The notes under the pieces: model-generated | What the model saw: only the letters and a program-made list of their open reading frames with translations | Database searches by the model: none | What the model was told of the DNA's origin: nothing | Position numbers and translations under genes: made by a program | In this document: piece by piece, positions 33,472 to 42,199 of the stretch | Position numbering within the stretch: position 1 is the first letter of the stretch | Layout: each line of letters opens with the position of its first letter | From: an uncultured Bacteroides sp. | Lineage (GTDB): Bacteria; Bacteroidota; Bacteroidia; Bacteroidales; Bacteroidaceae | NCBI GenBank assembly: GCA_948847595.1 | Contig: CAQOGY010000016.1 | Coordinates: forward strand, 1-64,000 | Length of the DNA stretch: 64,000 nucleotides | Direction: 5' to 3'

Positions 33472-35823
33472 TCATCTTACTAAAATAGAATCTTTCAATC
33501 TGATATCATCCGAAGAACAACCAACCATTATCTGAAAGGTTCCAGGTTCAACAACTTTTTCCAACTTCTGATTGATAATGGAGAGTTCATCTTTTGTCAA
33601 GGTGAAAGTAATTGGCTTTTTCTCTCCTTTCTTTAAGAAAAAACGTTCAAACCGCTTCAACTGCTTCATTGGCTGTACAACTGAAGCATATTCATCTCTT
33701 ATATAAAGTTGCGCCACTTCTTCACCATCATATTTCCCTGTATTCTCCACCCTAAATGAAACTTCATAATGATAAGGAGATGTAGAAGTGACTTGCAAAT
33801 CCGAATACTCGAATGTTGTATAGCTAAGTCCATATCCGAAAGCATACAATGGCAATGCTGACATTTCTACATAATCATGTTTTTGAGGTGCTTTCTTATT
33901 ATAATATACAGGTATTTGTCCTACCGAACGAGGTACGGTAATTGGCAGACGGCCTGCCGGATTATAGTCCCCGAACAAGACATCAGCTATGGCATTTCCC
34001 CCTTCCTGACCGGGATAATAAGCGGTCAGTAGTGCGTCAGCATATTCTGCCGGCCAATTCTTTTCTAACGGACGACCTTCAATATAAACTACAACCAAGG
34101 GCTTTCCTGTCCGCTTCAAGGCTTCTAATAATTCTTGCTGCCTGCCAAGTAAAGACAAAGTGGCACGGTCAAACCCTTCACCACATTCCATATCGCTGAT
34201 ATTGCCTTTATCCGCAACTGCCGCTCCTGTCTCCTTATAGCTCGTTTTAAAATCACGGGCACTAGAGCCCCCCACTACTGCAATTACAACTTCGGAACGC
34301 AGGGCAGCTTCGACCGCTTTCTCTATTTCATTTATTGTGGTATCACGGATAGCGCAGCCTTTCACATATTCTACACGCGATGGAGATAATTTGGCAACAA
34401 TCCCGTCAAGTACGGTTTTTACATTCCCGTCTTCTTGGGGTGCAGTATAATCTCCTAACATATTATACTGATTATCAGCATTAGGGCCAATGACGGCTAT
34501 CTTATTAATATCTTTACGCAAAGGCAATATGGAGTTCTTATTCTCAAGCAGAGTGATAGAAGCCTGAGCTATTTTCCGTGCCGATTCAATGCTCTCCCTG
34601 CTACGTACTTCCCTCGCTGCCATCTTCGGATCGACATAAGGATGTTCAAACAACCCCATCTCGAATTTCATCCGCAACACCCGGCAGACGGCCGTATCAA
34701 TTACCGCTTCGTCAACTTGCCCGCTCTGAACCGCATGACAAAGGCTCGTATAAGCATCTCCGCCCAAATCCACATCTACGCCTGCCGTAACAGCCTGTAC
34801 CGCGGCATTTTCTTTGGTCGGAGCCACAAAATGACTTTCGTGAATCCCTTCTATACTATACAAATCCGATACTACAAATCCACGAAAATTCCATTCGTTA
34901 CGCAGCAGTTGAGTCAACAGATAATGATTTGACGTGCAGGGAACACCATCTATTGAATTATAGGAAGTCATTACGGATAGCGCTCCTGCATCTATTGCCT
35001 GACGAAAAGGGGGTAGAAAATTCTGATGCAACTCCCGGACGCCTATTGACGCATAATTACCATTCTGCCCGCTCTCCGGCACTGCATAAGCCAGGAAATG
35101 CTTCAAAGTAGCTATGGTAGCATATTCCTGTGACAAGTTGCCGCCACCTAGTCCGGCAACCATAGCAGCTCCTAAAGTACCGCTCAACACAGGGTCTTCA
35201 CCAAAAGTTTCTTCCACACGCGACCATCTAGGATCACGGGTCAAATCAAGCACAGGCCCGTAACTGATATGCCCGCCCTGGGAACGGATTTCTTTAGCGA
35301 TGACCCGCCCTACCTCTTTAATTAATTCAGGAGCCCATGTTGCCGCCATTCCTATGCCGGTAGGAAAGACAGTAGTTCCAATAGCCATATGCCCATGAGG
35401 GGCTTCTTCCGCGAGGAAGACAGGAATCCCCAGACGGGTATTCTCAATTACATATTTTTGTAACGCGTTTCCTGCCTTAGCTGCCAATTCAGGTTTAAGT
35501 CCGTTTTCCAATGTTTTCTTTGTCCACGGGTCAGCCCGATAGGTTGCCCAAAGCATTCCTACGTTTCTTTCTTTGACAAGTTGCCTGTATTTGTCGGAAG
35601 GACGAACGTCAGTTCCATCTATCTCGTACATCTCCCAACCCAAAGGGCAAAGCAGTTGACCGACTTTTTCTTCCAAAGTCATGCGGGAAAGTAAATCCGC
35701 AACTCTCGTTTCTACCGGCAAATCAGGATTCTTATAAGCAACTTGCAATGAAGAGGGTTGGGCAAAGAGTTGGACACCAACAATCTGCGCCATTATCAGG
35801 ATATACAATCGTTTTATCATCAT
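33472..35823 (-). CDS. GH3-family beta-glycosidase (BglX-like)
   Basis: A 783-residue glycoside hydrolase family 3 enzyme with a signal peptide (IVGVQLFAQ). The N-terminal barrel carries the KHFLAYAVPESG substrate loop and the nucleophile Asp320 in GFVVSDLYSIEGI. The alpha/beta sandwich follows (IAVIGPNADNQYNMLGDYT), then a fibronectin-III-like C-terminus starting near YGLSYTTFEYSDL. GH3 enzymes remove terminal glucose, xylose or GlcNAc; the usual BglX context is SDWxG, here SDLYS, so the sugar is uncertain. It is the last gene of the second GH18 locus and probably acts in the periplasm. Confidence 0.9.
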   Translation of the reverse strand: MMIKRLYILIMAQIVGVQLFAQPSSLQVAYKNPDLPVETRVADLLSRMTLEEKVGQLLCPLGWEMYEIDGTDVRPSDKYRQLVKERNVGMLWATYRADPWTKKTLENGLKPELAAKAGNALQKYVIENTRLGIPVFLAEEAPHGHMAIGTTVFPTGIGMAATWAPELIKEVGRVIAKEIRSQGGHISYGPVLDLTRDPRWSRVEETFGEDPVLSGTLGAAMVAGLGGGNLSQEYATIATLKHFLAYAVPESGQNGNYASIGVRELHQNFLPPFRQAIDAGALSVMTSYNSIDGVPCTSNHYLLTQLLRNEWNFRGFVVSDLYSIEGIHESHFVAPTKENAAVQAVTAGVDVDLGGDAYTSLCHAVQSGQVDEAVIDTAVCRVLRMKFEMGLFEHPYVDPKMAAREVRSRESIESARKIAQASITLLENKNSILPLRKDINKIAVIGPNADNQYNMLGDYTAPQEDGNVKTVLDGIVAKLSPSRVEYVKGCAIRDTTINEIEKAVEAALRSEVVIAVVGGSSARDFKTSYKETGAAVADKGNISDMECGEGFDRATLSLLGRQQELLEALKRTGKPLVVVYIEGRPLEKNWPAEYADALLTAYYPGQEGGNAIADVLFGDYNPAGRLPITVPRSVGQIPVYYNKKAPQKHDYVEMSALPLYAFGYGLSYTTFEYSDLQVTSTSPYHYEVSFRVENTGKYDGEEVAQLYIRDEYASVVQPMKQLKRFERFFLKKGEKKPITFTLTKDELSIINQKLEKVVEPGTFQIMVGCSSDDIRLKDSILVR

Positions 35824-35843
35824 ACTATACTATATAACGTCCT

Positions 35844-36602
35844 TTATTTTGTTTCAACCTTTACCGTAAGAGGAGTAGCCGAAGGCGTTCCATTAATCAC
35901 CAGATACACACGAGTGATAGCAGGAAAACGACCCGAATAGTGATAAGTAACCGGCATCACCCCTTCCCCACCTGCCTTCAAAGTCTGAGGACTGGTAAAC
36001 TTTATATCCGTATTACCACCTATGACTACAAAGAAAAGCCTCATATCCTTATCAGTATCATTGGCAAATTGCAGATTCATCATTTTCGTATCTCCTTCGT
36101 CCATTGTTCCGAAAAGCATTACCTTGAAGTTCATCCATAATCCGCCGCCATAGTCATAAGGATAATTTTCCTCAACCGGATGCCGGCAGGGGATGACAGT
36201 CCCCCTCACCCATATACGGTTATAATTGGTATTACTATTACTCAAGACTACAACTTCCTTGCTGAAAAAGCCGGGGCGGTATGCCGGGTCATAACTGACC
36301 TTCACTTTACCTGAAGATCCGGGACGAACCGGCTCTTTCGGGAATTCATATTGCACACAGCCGCAGCCTGTGCTCATTCCATTGATATAAACCATTTCCG
36401 TACCGGTATTCCTAAACGTAAACTCATGGGATACGATTCCATCCTGCTCCTCTATTTCACCAAAATCAAAAACACGCTCCTCAAATTGAAGTATTTTGGA
36501 AGCCCGTGGCTCTTGCGCCAATAAGGGGAAAGATAAAAATAAAAGAAAGAGTACGGATGATACTGTTATTTTCATGAAATACTTTTTTGATTGAATATTC
36601 AT
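35844..36602 (-). CDS. DUF1573 periplasmic protein
   Basis: A protein of about 252 residues with a signal peptide ending SFPLLAQ and an N-terminal DUF1573 domain (FDFGEIEEQDGIVSHEFTFRN, TGCGCVQYEFPKEPVRPGSSG). These Ig-like domains resemble ASH/MSP folds and the function is not known. The second half is beta-rich and unrecognised. Three in-frame ATGs exist (36674, 36602, 36575). The first lies only ten bases after the preceding stop and gives a hydrophilic lead, so 36602 is preferred without strong proof. Confidence 0.7.
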   Translation of the reverse strand: MNIQSKKYFMKITVSSVLFLLFLSFPLLAQEPRASKILQFEERVFDFGEIEEQDGIVSHEFTFRNTGTEMVYINGMSTGCGCVQYEFPKEPVRPGSSGKVKVSYDPAYRPGFFSKEVVVLSNSNTNYNRIWVRGTVIPCRHPVEENYPYDYGGGLWMNFKVMLFGTMDEGDTKMMNLQFANDTDKDMRLFFVVIGGNTDIKFTSPQTLKAGGEGVMPVTYHYSGRFPAITRVYLVINGTPSATPLTVKVETK

Positions 36603-36683
36603 CTTTGTCCATTCAATAATTAAGAGAGAACAAAGCCCATTTATAAAACAAGACTTCGTCCTCCCATTGTTCATGCCTAGTTG

Positions 36684-38342
36684 TTATTTACATACATTAC
36701 TGTCACGCTTGTCCCAACCGATATAGTTATGCCTGTCAGTCAGGTGTGAGCCCGGGTCAGGCGCTGATTCCGTCAGGCAACGCCAAGTATCAGACCAGTC
36801 GATATTATATCCATTGCCCGTGTAGTCATAGAAGATGTGACCTTCGCCTTCATTCATCTTCCAATAAGCCTGCAAGCCTTGAGAGTCAGGTTCTACACCA
36901 CATAGGCCTGCTGCGAGCTCGCTTTCGGCCAATGTACGGTTCCAAATCCGTGTTTCACAAATACTGCCGTCGAAGGTCTGTTGAGAAGGATATCCTGCCC
37001 AGGACATTCCGATTTCAACACCTTTGAAAAGGGTCGAATAGCCTGAAACATTTAGTTCGTAATCCTTCACTCCGTTCACGTAGAAGGTAAATTTACTTCC
37101 ATCATAAGTCAACGAAAGCAGATACCACTTACCTGTCTCAAAAGACGTATTGGCAAAGAAATTTCCTTTTCCCGTGACACATTGCAGGCGGGTGGCATTT
37201 CCACCTTCTCCAAAACGGAACATCACTGTATTAGAACCATTGAAGGCAAAGAAACGTGACATTCCACTGAGCTGGTTTGCGTGGATTTTGATCTCATATG
37301 TAAAGTTTGTCAGTTCTTTCTGCAAAGATTCAGCGAAATAATAGTTACTGTAACATTCATAATCACTGATATCCAAAGCTATAAATTTCGAGTTCGGGTC
37401 AATATAATCAAGAAGCAAGTAAACGGTAGTATAATTCTCTTTCAACTGTAAACCACCGGACACTTCTTTTATCGTAACCGGCAACATATAAGTCGTTCCC
37501 ATCTCCAGATTATTCAAGGAATTCAATGTAACCTTAATCTCCGAGGACTGCTTCTCTCCCCAAGGAATCGCCGCTTCCAGTCCCGTCACCGTGACATCCG
37601 CGTTTTGAGGGAGAGCAATATAACTGGTATTCTTACTTGTGTTATAATACCCGACCAAAGACCTGTCCACTTCCAGAGTTATAGTTTCATCCTGCCGTGC
37701 ATTGCCCGTCGCGGAAACAGTAAAAGTATAAGAAGCAGGCAATGCGGATATATCCAGAACCGATGTCCCCATATTGCTTCCATTCGTGATGGATACATCC
37801 AGTTTGGCTTCATCAGGATACGTTATGTTCACGACAGCCAGAATTGTATTATGCTGTACGGAAATCTTGCCGTTACCCTCCACTTTGGCCAAACGGACAG
37901 GCAACAAATAAGCCGGTTTGTCCAACGTTACAAAGTTTTCCCCCGGAACTCTTATTTCTATCGAGTCAACAGATAAAGTCTTCCCTTGCTCAATAGTAGC
38001 CGCAGATTTTACAATACTGTACACATCGGACGGAAAAGCCTCATAAGATGTGCCGTTGGCCGTATTATAAGAGTTTACCAAAGAATTATCCACTTCCGCG
38101 TACACCATCATCGTATTTTCAGCCTGACGGGTCGACTTCACCGGCAATTTCACCACGACTTCATCTCCTACCGCACCTCTCGATGTCCAGTCCACGTTAA
38201 AAGTAGAAATGTTTCCCTGAGCAGACGGTATAAAATAAATCAGATTATTGGGATTGCCTTCCACATCATAAGTTTCACTGTCACAAGACTGAAGGCACAG
38301 CACCCCCGTCAAGAGAGTAAAAATATATTTATTCCATTTCAT
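36684..38342 (-). CDS. Lipoprotein with two DUF1735-like domains and a C-terminal LamG domain
   Basis: A 552-residue lipoprotein (Cys20 in CLQSCDSE). Two DUF1735-type repeats cover roughly residues 30-330; each holds a segment of the kind VDNSLVNSYNTANGTSYEAF (the second is VDRSLVGYYNTSKNTSYIAL). A LamG jelly roll follows (WYLLSLTYDGSKFTFYVNGV, ETRIWNRTLAESEL) and the tail reads AYWKMNEGEGHIF. It is a longer paralogue of the next upstream protein, which has one such repeat. An in-frame ATG at 38369 overlaps the preceding gene; 38342 starts a clean signal peptide 14 bases after it. Probable surface glycan-binding protein. Confidence 0.83.
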   Translation of the reverse strand: MKWNKYIFTLLTGVLCLQSCDSETYDVEGNPNNLIYFIPSAQGNISTFNVDWTSRGAVGDEVVVKLPVKSTRQAENTMMVYAEVDNSLVNSYNTANGTSYEAFPSDVYSIVKSAATIEQGKTLSVDSIEIRVPGENFVTLDKPAYLLPVRLAKVEGNGKISVQHNTILAVVNITYPDEAKLDVSITNGSNMGTSVLDISALPASYTFTVSATGNARQDETITLEVDRSLVGYYNTSKNTSYIALPQNADVTVTGLEAAIPWGEKQSSEIKVTLNSLNNLEMGTTYMLPVTIKEVSGGLQLKENYTTVYLLLDYIDPNSKFIALDISDYECYSNYYFAESLQKELTNFTYEIKIHANQLSGMSRFFAFNGSNTVMFRFGEGGNATRLQCVTGKGNFFANTSFETGKWYLLSLTYDGSKFTFYVNGVKDYELNVSGYSTLFKGVEIGMSWAGYPSQQTFDGSICETRIWNRTLAESELAAGLCGVEPDSQGLQAYWKMNEGEGHIFYDYTGNGYNIDWSDTWRCLTESAPDPGSHLTDRHNYIGWDKRDSNVCK

Positions 38343-38356
38343 AATCATTGCCTTTA

Positions 38357-39568
38357 TTATTGCATACACTTGTTGTTATCATCCCTGTCCCATGCTATAG
38401 ACGAACTATAATCCAGATTATAGGTCAGTCCGGCTCCTTCACTAAGCTCGCGGGCTGTTTTTGTCCAATCCATATCATAGCCATTACCGGTCACATCGTT
38501 GAAAATATGCCCTTCTCCCTCGTTCATTTTCCAGTAAGCCACCAGTCCGTCCGATTGGGGTTCCACACTGCAAAGCCCCATCCGGATCTCGGCAGGACGC
38601 AAAGCGCGATTCCAGACACGAACCTCCGCAATCCGGCCACGGAAATACTGCGAACCACGATAACTTGTCCACGACATACCCAGTTCGAAACGCTGGAAGT
38701 CTACAGACAGACCGTCACCATCCCCCTCGGCATCTTTAACCCCGTCGACATACATTGTCAGCTTACTGCCATCATAAGTCAACGCAAGCGAATACCACCG
38801 GTCGGTGCTGAAACGCGTAGAAGAAACAATACTACCGCTCGGGCTCACCCATTGCAGCGCATTGGTATCCATCCCTTCCTCTCCAAAACGGAGCATGCTC
38901 GAACGTTCCTCGTCTTTTGATGTAAACGCACACATACGGGCTATCTGATGCCATTCCTGAGAATAGAATTTTACCTCATACGTGAAGTTGGACAATTGCA
39001 GCTTCTTCTCATCATCAAAAACAAAGTTGCTATAAAGATTCGTGTTGCTGATATTCAACGAAGTGAAATAAATATAGCGTGAAAGCTGCAAGAATATCGT
39101 CTTCGACGGTTTGAGTATTTCAAGCCCGTCCACTTGTGCCATTGTGACAGGGATAACGTAGATAAGGTCATCCGACAGCCCTTCCGTAGACACCACTTTT
39201 ACAGTAACCGGCGTTGAGAATGACTTGCCGGCCTGAATCACCGCGTCAGCTCCCTCTAATGTCACGACTCCATCGGGAATACTGTTATATTTCGTACCAT
39301 GTTCCTGATTGTACGCTTCCACTTGCGAAGGGTCAATGGCAAATTTCACATTCACATCTTTCTCCACTTTATCAGTAGCAGAAGCGGTCACCAGATAAGT
39401 GGACGGAGTGTCCTCTACCAGGAATTTGGCAATAGGCGTCGTTTCAGTTCCCGTAACAAGCACGACTGTCTTTCCATAGTCGAACTTATCACCTTCAGTA
39501 CAGCCCAGAACCGATATTCCCAATATCACTCCCAATAAATAATTGTTAAATATATATGTTTTCATCAT
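38357..39568 (-). CDS. DUF1735 and LamG-domain lipoprotein
   Basis: A 403-residue lipoprotein (Cys23 in SVLGCTEG). The DUF1735 domain (AIDPSQVEAYNQEHGTKYNS, YVIPVTMAQVDGLEI) is followed by a LamG domain (WYSLALTYDGSKLTMYVDGV, IAEVRVWNRALRPAEI) and the AYWKMNEGEGHIF tail shared with its downstream neighbour. It lies 20 bases after the GH18 gene, the same position as the LamG lipoprotein of the first locus. Likely role: surface binding of the target glycan. Confidence 0.85.
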   Translation of the reverse strand: MMKTYIFNNYLLGVILGISVLGCTEGDKFDYGKTVVLVTGTETTPIAKFLVEDTPSTYLVTASATDKVEKDVNVKFAIDPSQVEAYNQEHGTKYNSIPDGVVTLEGADAVIQAGKSFSTPVTVKVVSTEGLSDDLIYVIPVTMAQVDGLEILKPSKTIFLQLSRYIYFTSLNISNTNLYSNFVFDDEKKLQLSNFTYEVKFYSQEWHQIARMCAFTSKDEERSSMLRFGEEGMDTNALQWVSPSGSIVSSTRFSTDRWYSLALTYDGSKLTMYVDGVKDAEGDGDGLSVDFQRFELGMSWTSYRGSQYFRGRIAEVRVWNRALRPAEIRMGLCSVEPQSDGLVAYWKMNEGEGHIFNDVTGNGYDMDWTKTARELSEGAGLTYNLDYSSSIAWDRDDNNKCMQ

Positions 39569-39588
39569 GCTTCTTATTTATTCATTAC

Positions 39589-40533
39589 TTATTCATTTAT
39601 TGCAGGATTCATTATCTGAATAGCCTGACGGAATTCATTATAAGGTATGCCTGACGCGGAATAATAATTTCTTCCGAGAAAGAACACTCCACAACCACCT
39701 TTACGCCCCGTACTTGGTTCCCATCTTGCATAATTCAGCAGTTCGCCACCATACAGATATTGCACGCCGAATGATTCGCAATAAATCATCTTCTCGGAAG
39801 GAAAGCCATTCGGGACGCCCGTTCCCACACCTTGATGGCTATAAGCCTGCTTCACGAAATAGTCACAATAGGGTTCTGTAGCAGTCGGCGGTGTAGTATT
39901 AAAATAGTCGACGATAAGCAACTTATCGGGCTGCTCACCTTTAGGGCCGAAATATTTACCGAGTTCCTCTACCAACCGTACCAGGTCATTTCCACCCCAA
40001 CCTTCATAGTCTATATCCACACCGTCAAGTCCCGGTTCGAGTACCTGATTCACAATCCATTTTGCATAAGCGGCCATCGTTTCATCATCGGGACTTTGAC
40101 CGTTCATATTGTAATCCACGCCATCTACCGTGAACTGATGCCTGTAATGGGAAGCATCACCATGCATTACAAAACGCGTCCCCAGTTTTTCCTGACAGTA
40201 CTTCATGTCCTGATATGCTATCGGGTGGGTTTCGGCGGTAGGTATGCCCATCCACAGGTTTACGATATCAATGCTGTCGGGCAATCCCACCATACGTTCA
40301 CCCCACGAAGCAGGGTCTTTGTATCCAGTGACACCTTCAATGGGCGACCAGTTCTCATAATAAGCAAAACTTATCTCATGGTCTGTCTTCTTAAACTCGC
40401 GTATATTCTGAAAATATTGTTCATCGTAAGTTTTCAGCTTCTGGATTTCCAACGGTTCAACGTCCGTATCACAACCGCAGAAAAGAAACGTACCGATGAC
40501 GGAAGTCAGCAAACTTGTTATTTTTGTCTTCAT
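39589..40533 (-). CDS. GH18-family lipoprotein, second locus
   Basis: A 314-residue lipoprotein (Cys21 in CGCDTD) with the GH18 motif DGVDIDYE, giving Asp170, Asp173, Asp175 and acid/base Glu177. The N-terminal block (EQYFQNIREFKKTDHEISFAY) and the C-terminal end EFRQAIQIMNPA match the GH18 lipoprotein of the first locus (YLREAIQIMNPAKK), showing common descent. The two differ around the active site (DYEGWGG against DHECSGN), so they may cut different linkages. Encoded 40 bases after SusD. Confidence 0.85.
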   Translation of the reverse strand: MKTKITSLLTSVIGTFLFCGCDTDVEPLEIQKLKTYDEQYFQNIREFKKTDHEISFAYYENWSPIEGVTGYKDPASWGERMVGLPDSIDIVNLWMGIPTAETHPIAYQDMKYCQEKLGTRFVMHGDASHYRHQFTVDGVDYNMNGQSPDDETMAAYAKWIVNQVLEPGLDGVDIDYEGWGGNDLVRLVEELGKYFGPKGEQPDKLLIVDYFNTTPPTATEPYCDYFVKQAYSHQGVGTGVPNGFPSEKMIYCESFGVQYLYGGELLNYARWEPSTGRKGGCGVFFLGRNYYSASGIPYNEFRQAIQIMNPAINE

Positions 40534-40573
40534 TGTAATTAGTTTTTAGAATTAAACTATCTCCATTCTTCGA

Positions 40574-42175
40574 TCAGCGTGCTCTTTGATCCCACCAAAG
40601 TTTCGTTCCACCGGTATCCGGGCCACCCAAGGCGGCAATACCGCTATTCACTCCGACCTGATTATTACTCTTTTCGTCGCGGGTATAAGGCAGACGGCGG
40701 ACTTGCAAATCAGTATCTACCGTACCGTTACTACTATTCCGCACTACCGGAATCAATTCGGGATACCCCGTACGACGATATTCACTCCATCCTTCAGGGC
40801 CGTCGGGATAGATTGCAATCCATTTCTGCGTAATGATACGTTCCAGGCTTCCTTCAAATCCGGCGCTACTGTCCCATGCAGGAGTCACCCTACTGGTGAA
40901 TGTATAATTATCGCTACCTACGTTATCACTGAAAGAACCCGGTGTCGATGCATTGTCTGCCAGATACGCAGCAGCACTTCCCGCATTGTTTTCTTCAAAT
41001 GAAACCCTCACCCCTTCTTCATAGAAAGACTGGGCCGTACCTTCGCCCATGTCCCATCCGCGCAATACACCTTCGGCACGCAGGAAGTAAGATTCGGCGG
41101 CCGTCATCCATACGACAGGAGTAGAAGCGCGGTCAATATTCAGGTTCGAGATTTTATCACCCTGATAGTTGCTCATATTACTGGAAGTGATGCCGATACG
41201 TACTCCATGATAAGCGTCGTCATCTCCCGCCACCGTAAAATAGCGGCTGATACGCGGGTCATTCAAACCATCCATATAAGAGACGATAGAAGCACCCGGA
41301 CGACAGTCGCCCGAGTTGAAGTTATATGCAATCTCGTGCAACGGATGATGATATTCCAATGTGTTATGGGATAATTCGGCACGCTCGGCTTTGCTCCCGA
41401 TTAGACCGTAGACGGACTGGACAGACTTTGTCGCTTCCTGTTCCGCCAGGGTAGGATTCGCATAAACCACACGCATGGCAAGACGCAAGCGCAATGTATT
41501 GGCAAACTTCACCCATTTCTCCGCATCTCCACCGTAAACATGGTCATAATCACTCATTAACTTCGCATTGCTGTTACCGCTCACATAATTGCCTAAAACT
41601 TCTATCGAATTATCCAGTTCCTCAAAGAACTTGGCGTAAACCTTGTCCAAAGCATCATATAAACTGGAAGAACCGTAGTTCACATAAGGAATAGGGCCGA
41701 ACGTATCGGCAATACGGTGCATACCTGCCACTTTCACGATTGTTGCCAACGCGTCCACTTCCGCCAGTCCCTGCTCAACGGCAATCTGGTGAATACTTGC
41801 CCAGGGAGCCATTATTCCGGTAAAGGCATAGTCGAATGTAGCATTCAGCCACTGATCCTGAAAGTTATACTGTCCGTTATGATTCGTAGAACCTAATGTG
41901 GCGGCTATATAGCCGGAGTAAAGGTCATGAGACAAATTCTGGGCAATCTGGTAATCGGAGTCGAGTTTGTCCCCGTCACTGACGATAATCACCCTGCGCA
42001 ACATTTGGGAAAAGAAAGCACCTGTCTTCAGATTATCCACTCCCATCATTTCTTCAGTAACTTCATTCGGATTGACATTATCAGCGTAATCAATGCATGA
42101 AGTAGTATTGAATAGAACAAACAGAATTCCTAAAACAGAAACTTTGTTCCATGATAATATTTTGTTTAATATCAT
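40574..42175 (-). CDS. SusD-like lipoprotein, second GH18 locus
   Basis: A 533-residue SusD/RagB lipoprotein (Cys27 in NTTSCIDY). Motifs parallel those of the first locus: NPNEVTEEMMG near the N-terminus, MHRIADTFGPIPYVNYG, and ITQKWIAIYPDGPEGWSEYR near the C-terminus. Same length and motif order as the protein at 26674-28275. It follows susC by 24 bases. Confidence 0.93.
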   Translation of the reverse strand: MILNKILSWNKVSVLGILFVLFNTTSCIDYADNVNPNEVTEEMMGVDNLKTGAFFSQMLRRVIIVSDGDKLDSDYQIAQNLSHDLYSGYIAATLGSTNHNGQYNFQDQWLNATFDYAFTGIMAPWASIHQIAVEQGLAEVDALATIVKVAGMHRIADTFGPIPYVNYGSSSLYDALDKVYAKFFEELDNSIEVLGNYVSGNSNAKLMSDYDHVYGGDAEKWVKFANTLRLRLAMRVVYANPTLAEQEATKSVQSVYGLIGSKAERAELSHNTLEYHHPLHEIAYNFNSGDCRPGASIVSYMDGLNDPRISRYFTVAGDDDAYHGVRIGITSSNMSNYQGDKISNLNIDRASTPVVWMTAAESYFLRAEGVLRGWDMGEGTAQSFYEEGVRVSFEENNAGSAAAYLADNASTPGSFSDNVGSDNYTFTSRVTPAWDSSAGFEGSLERIITQKWIAIYPDGPEGWSEYRRTGYPELIPVVRNSSNGTVDTDLQVRRLPYTRDEKSNNQVGVNSGIAALGGPDTGGTKLWWDQRAR

Positions 42176-42199
42176 ATCTTCTATTATTTAAAAGTTTGA

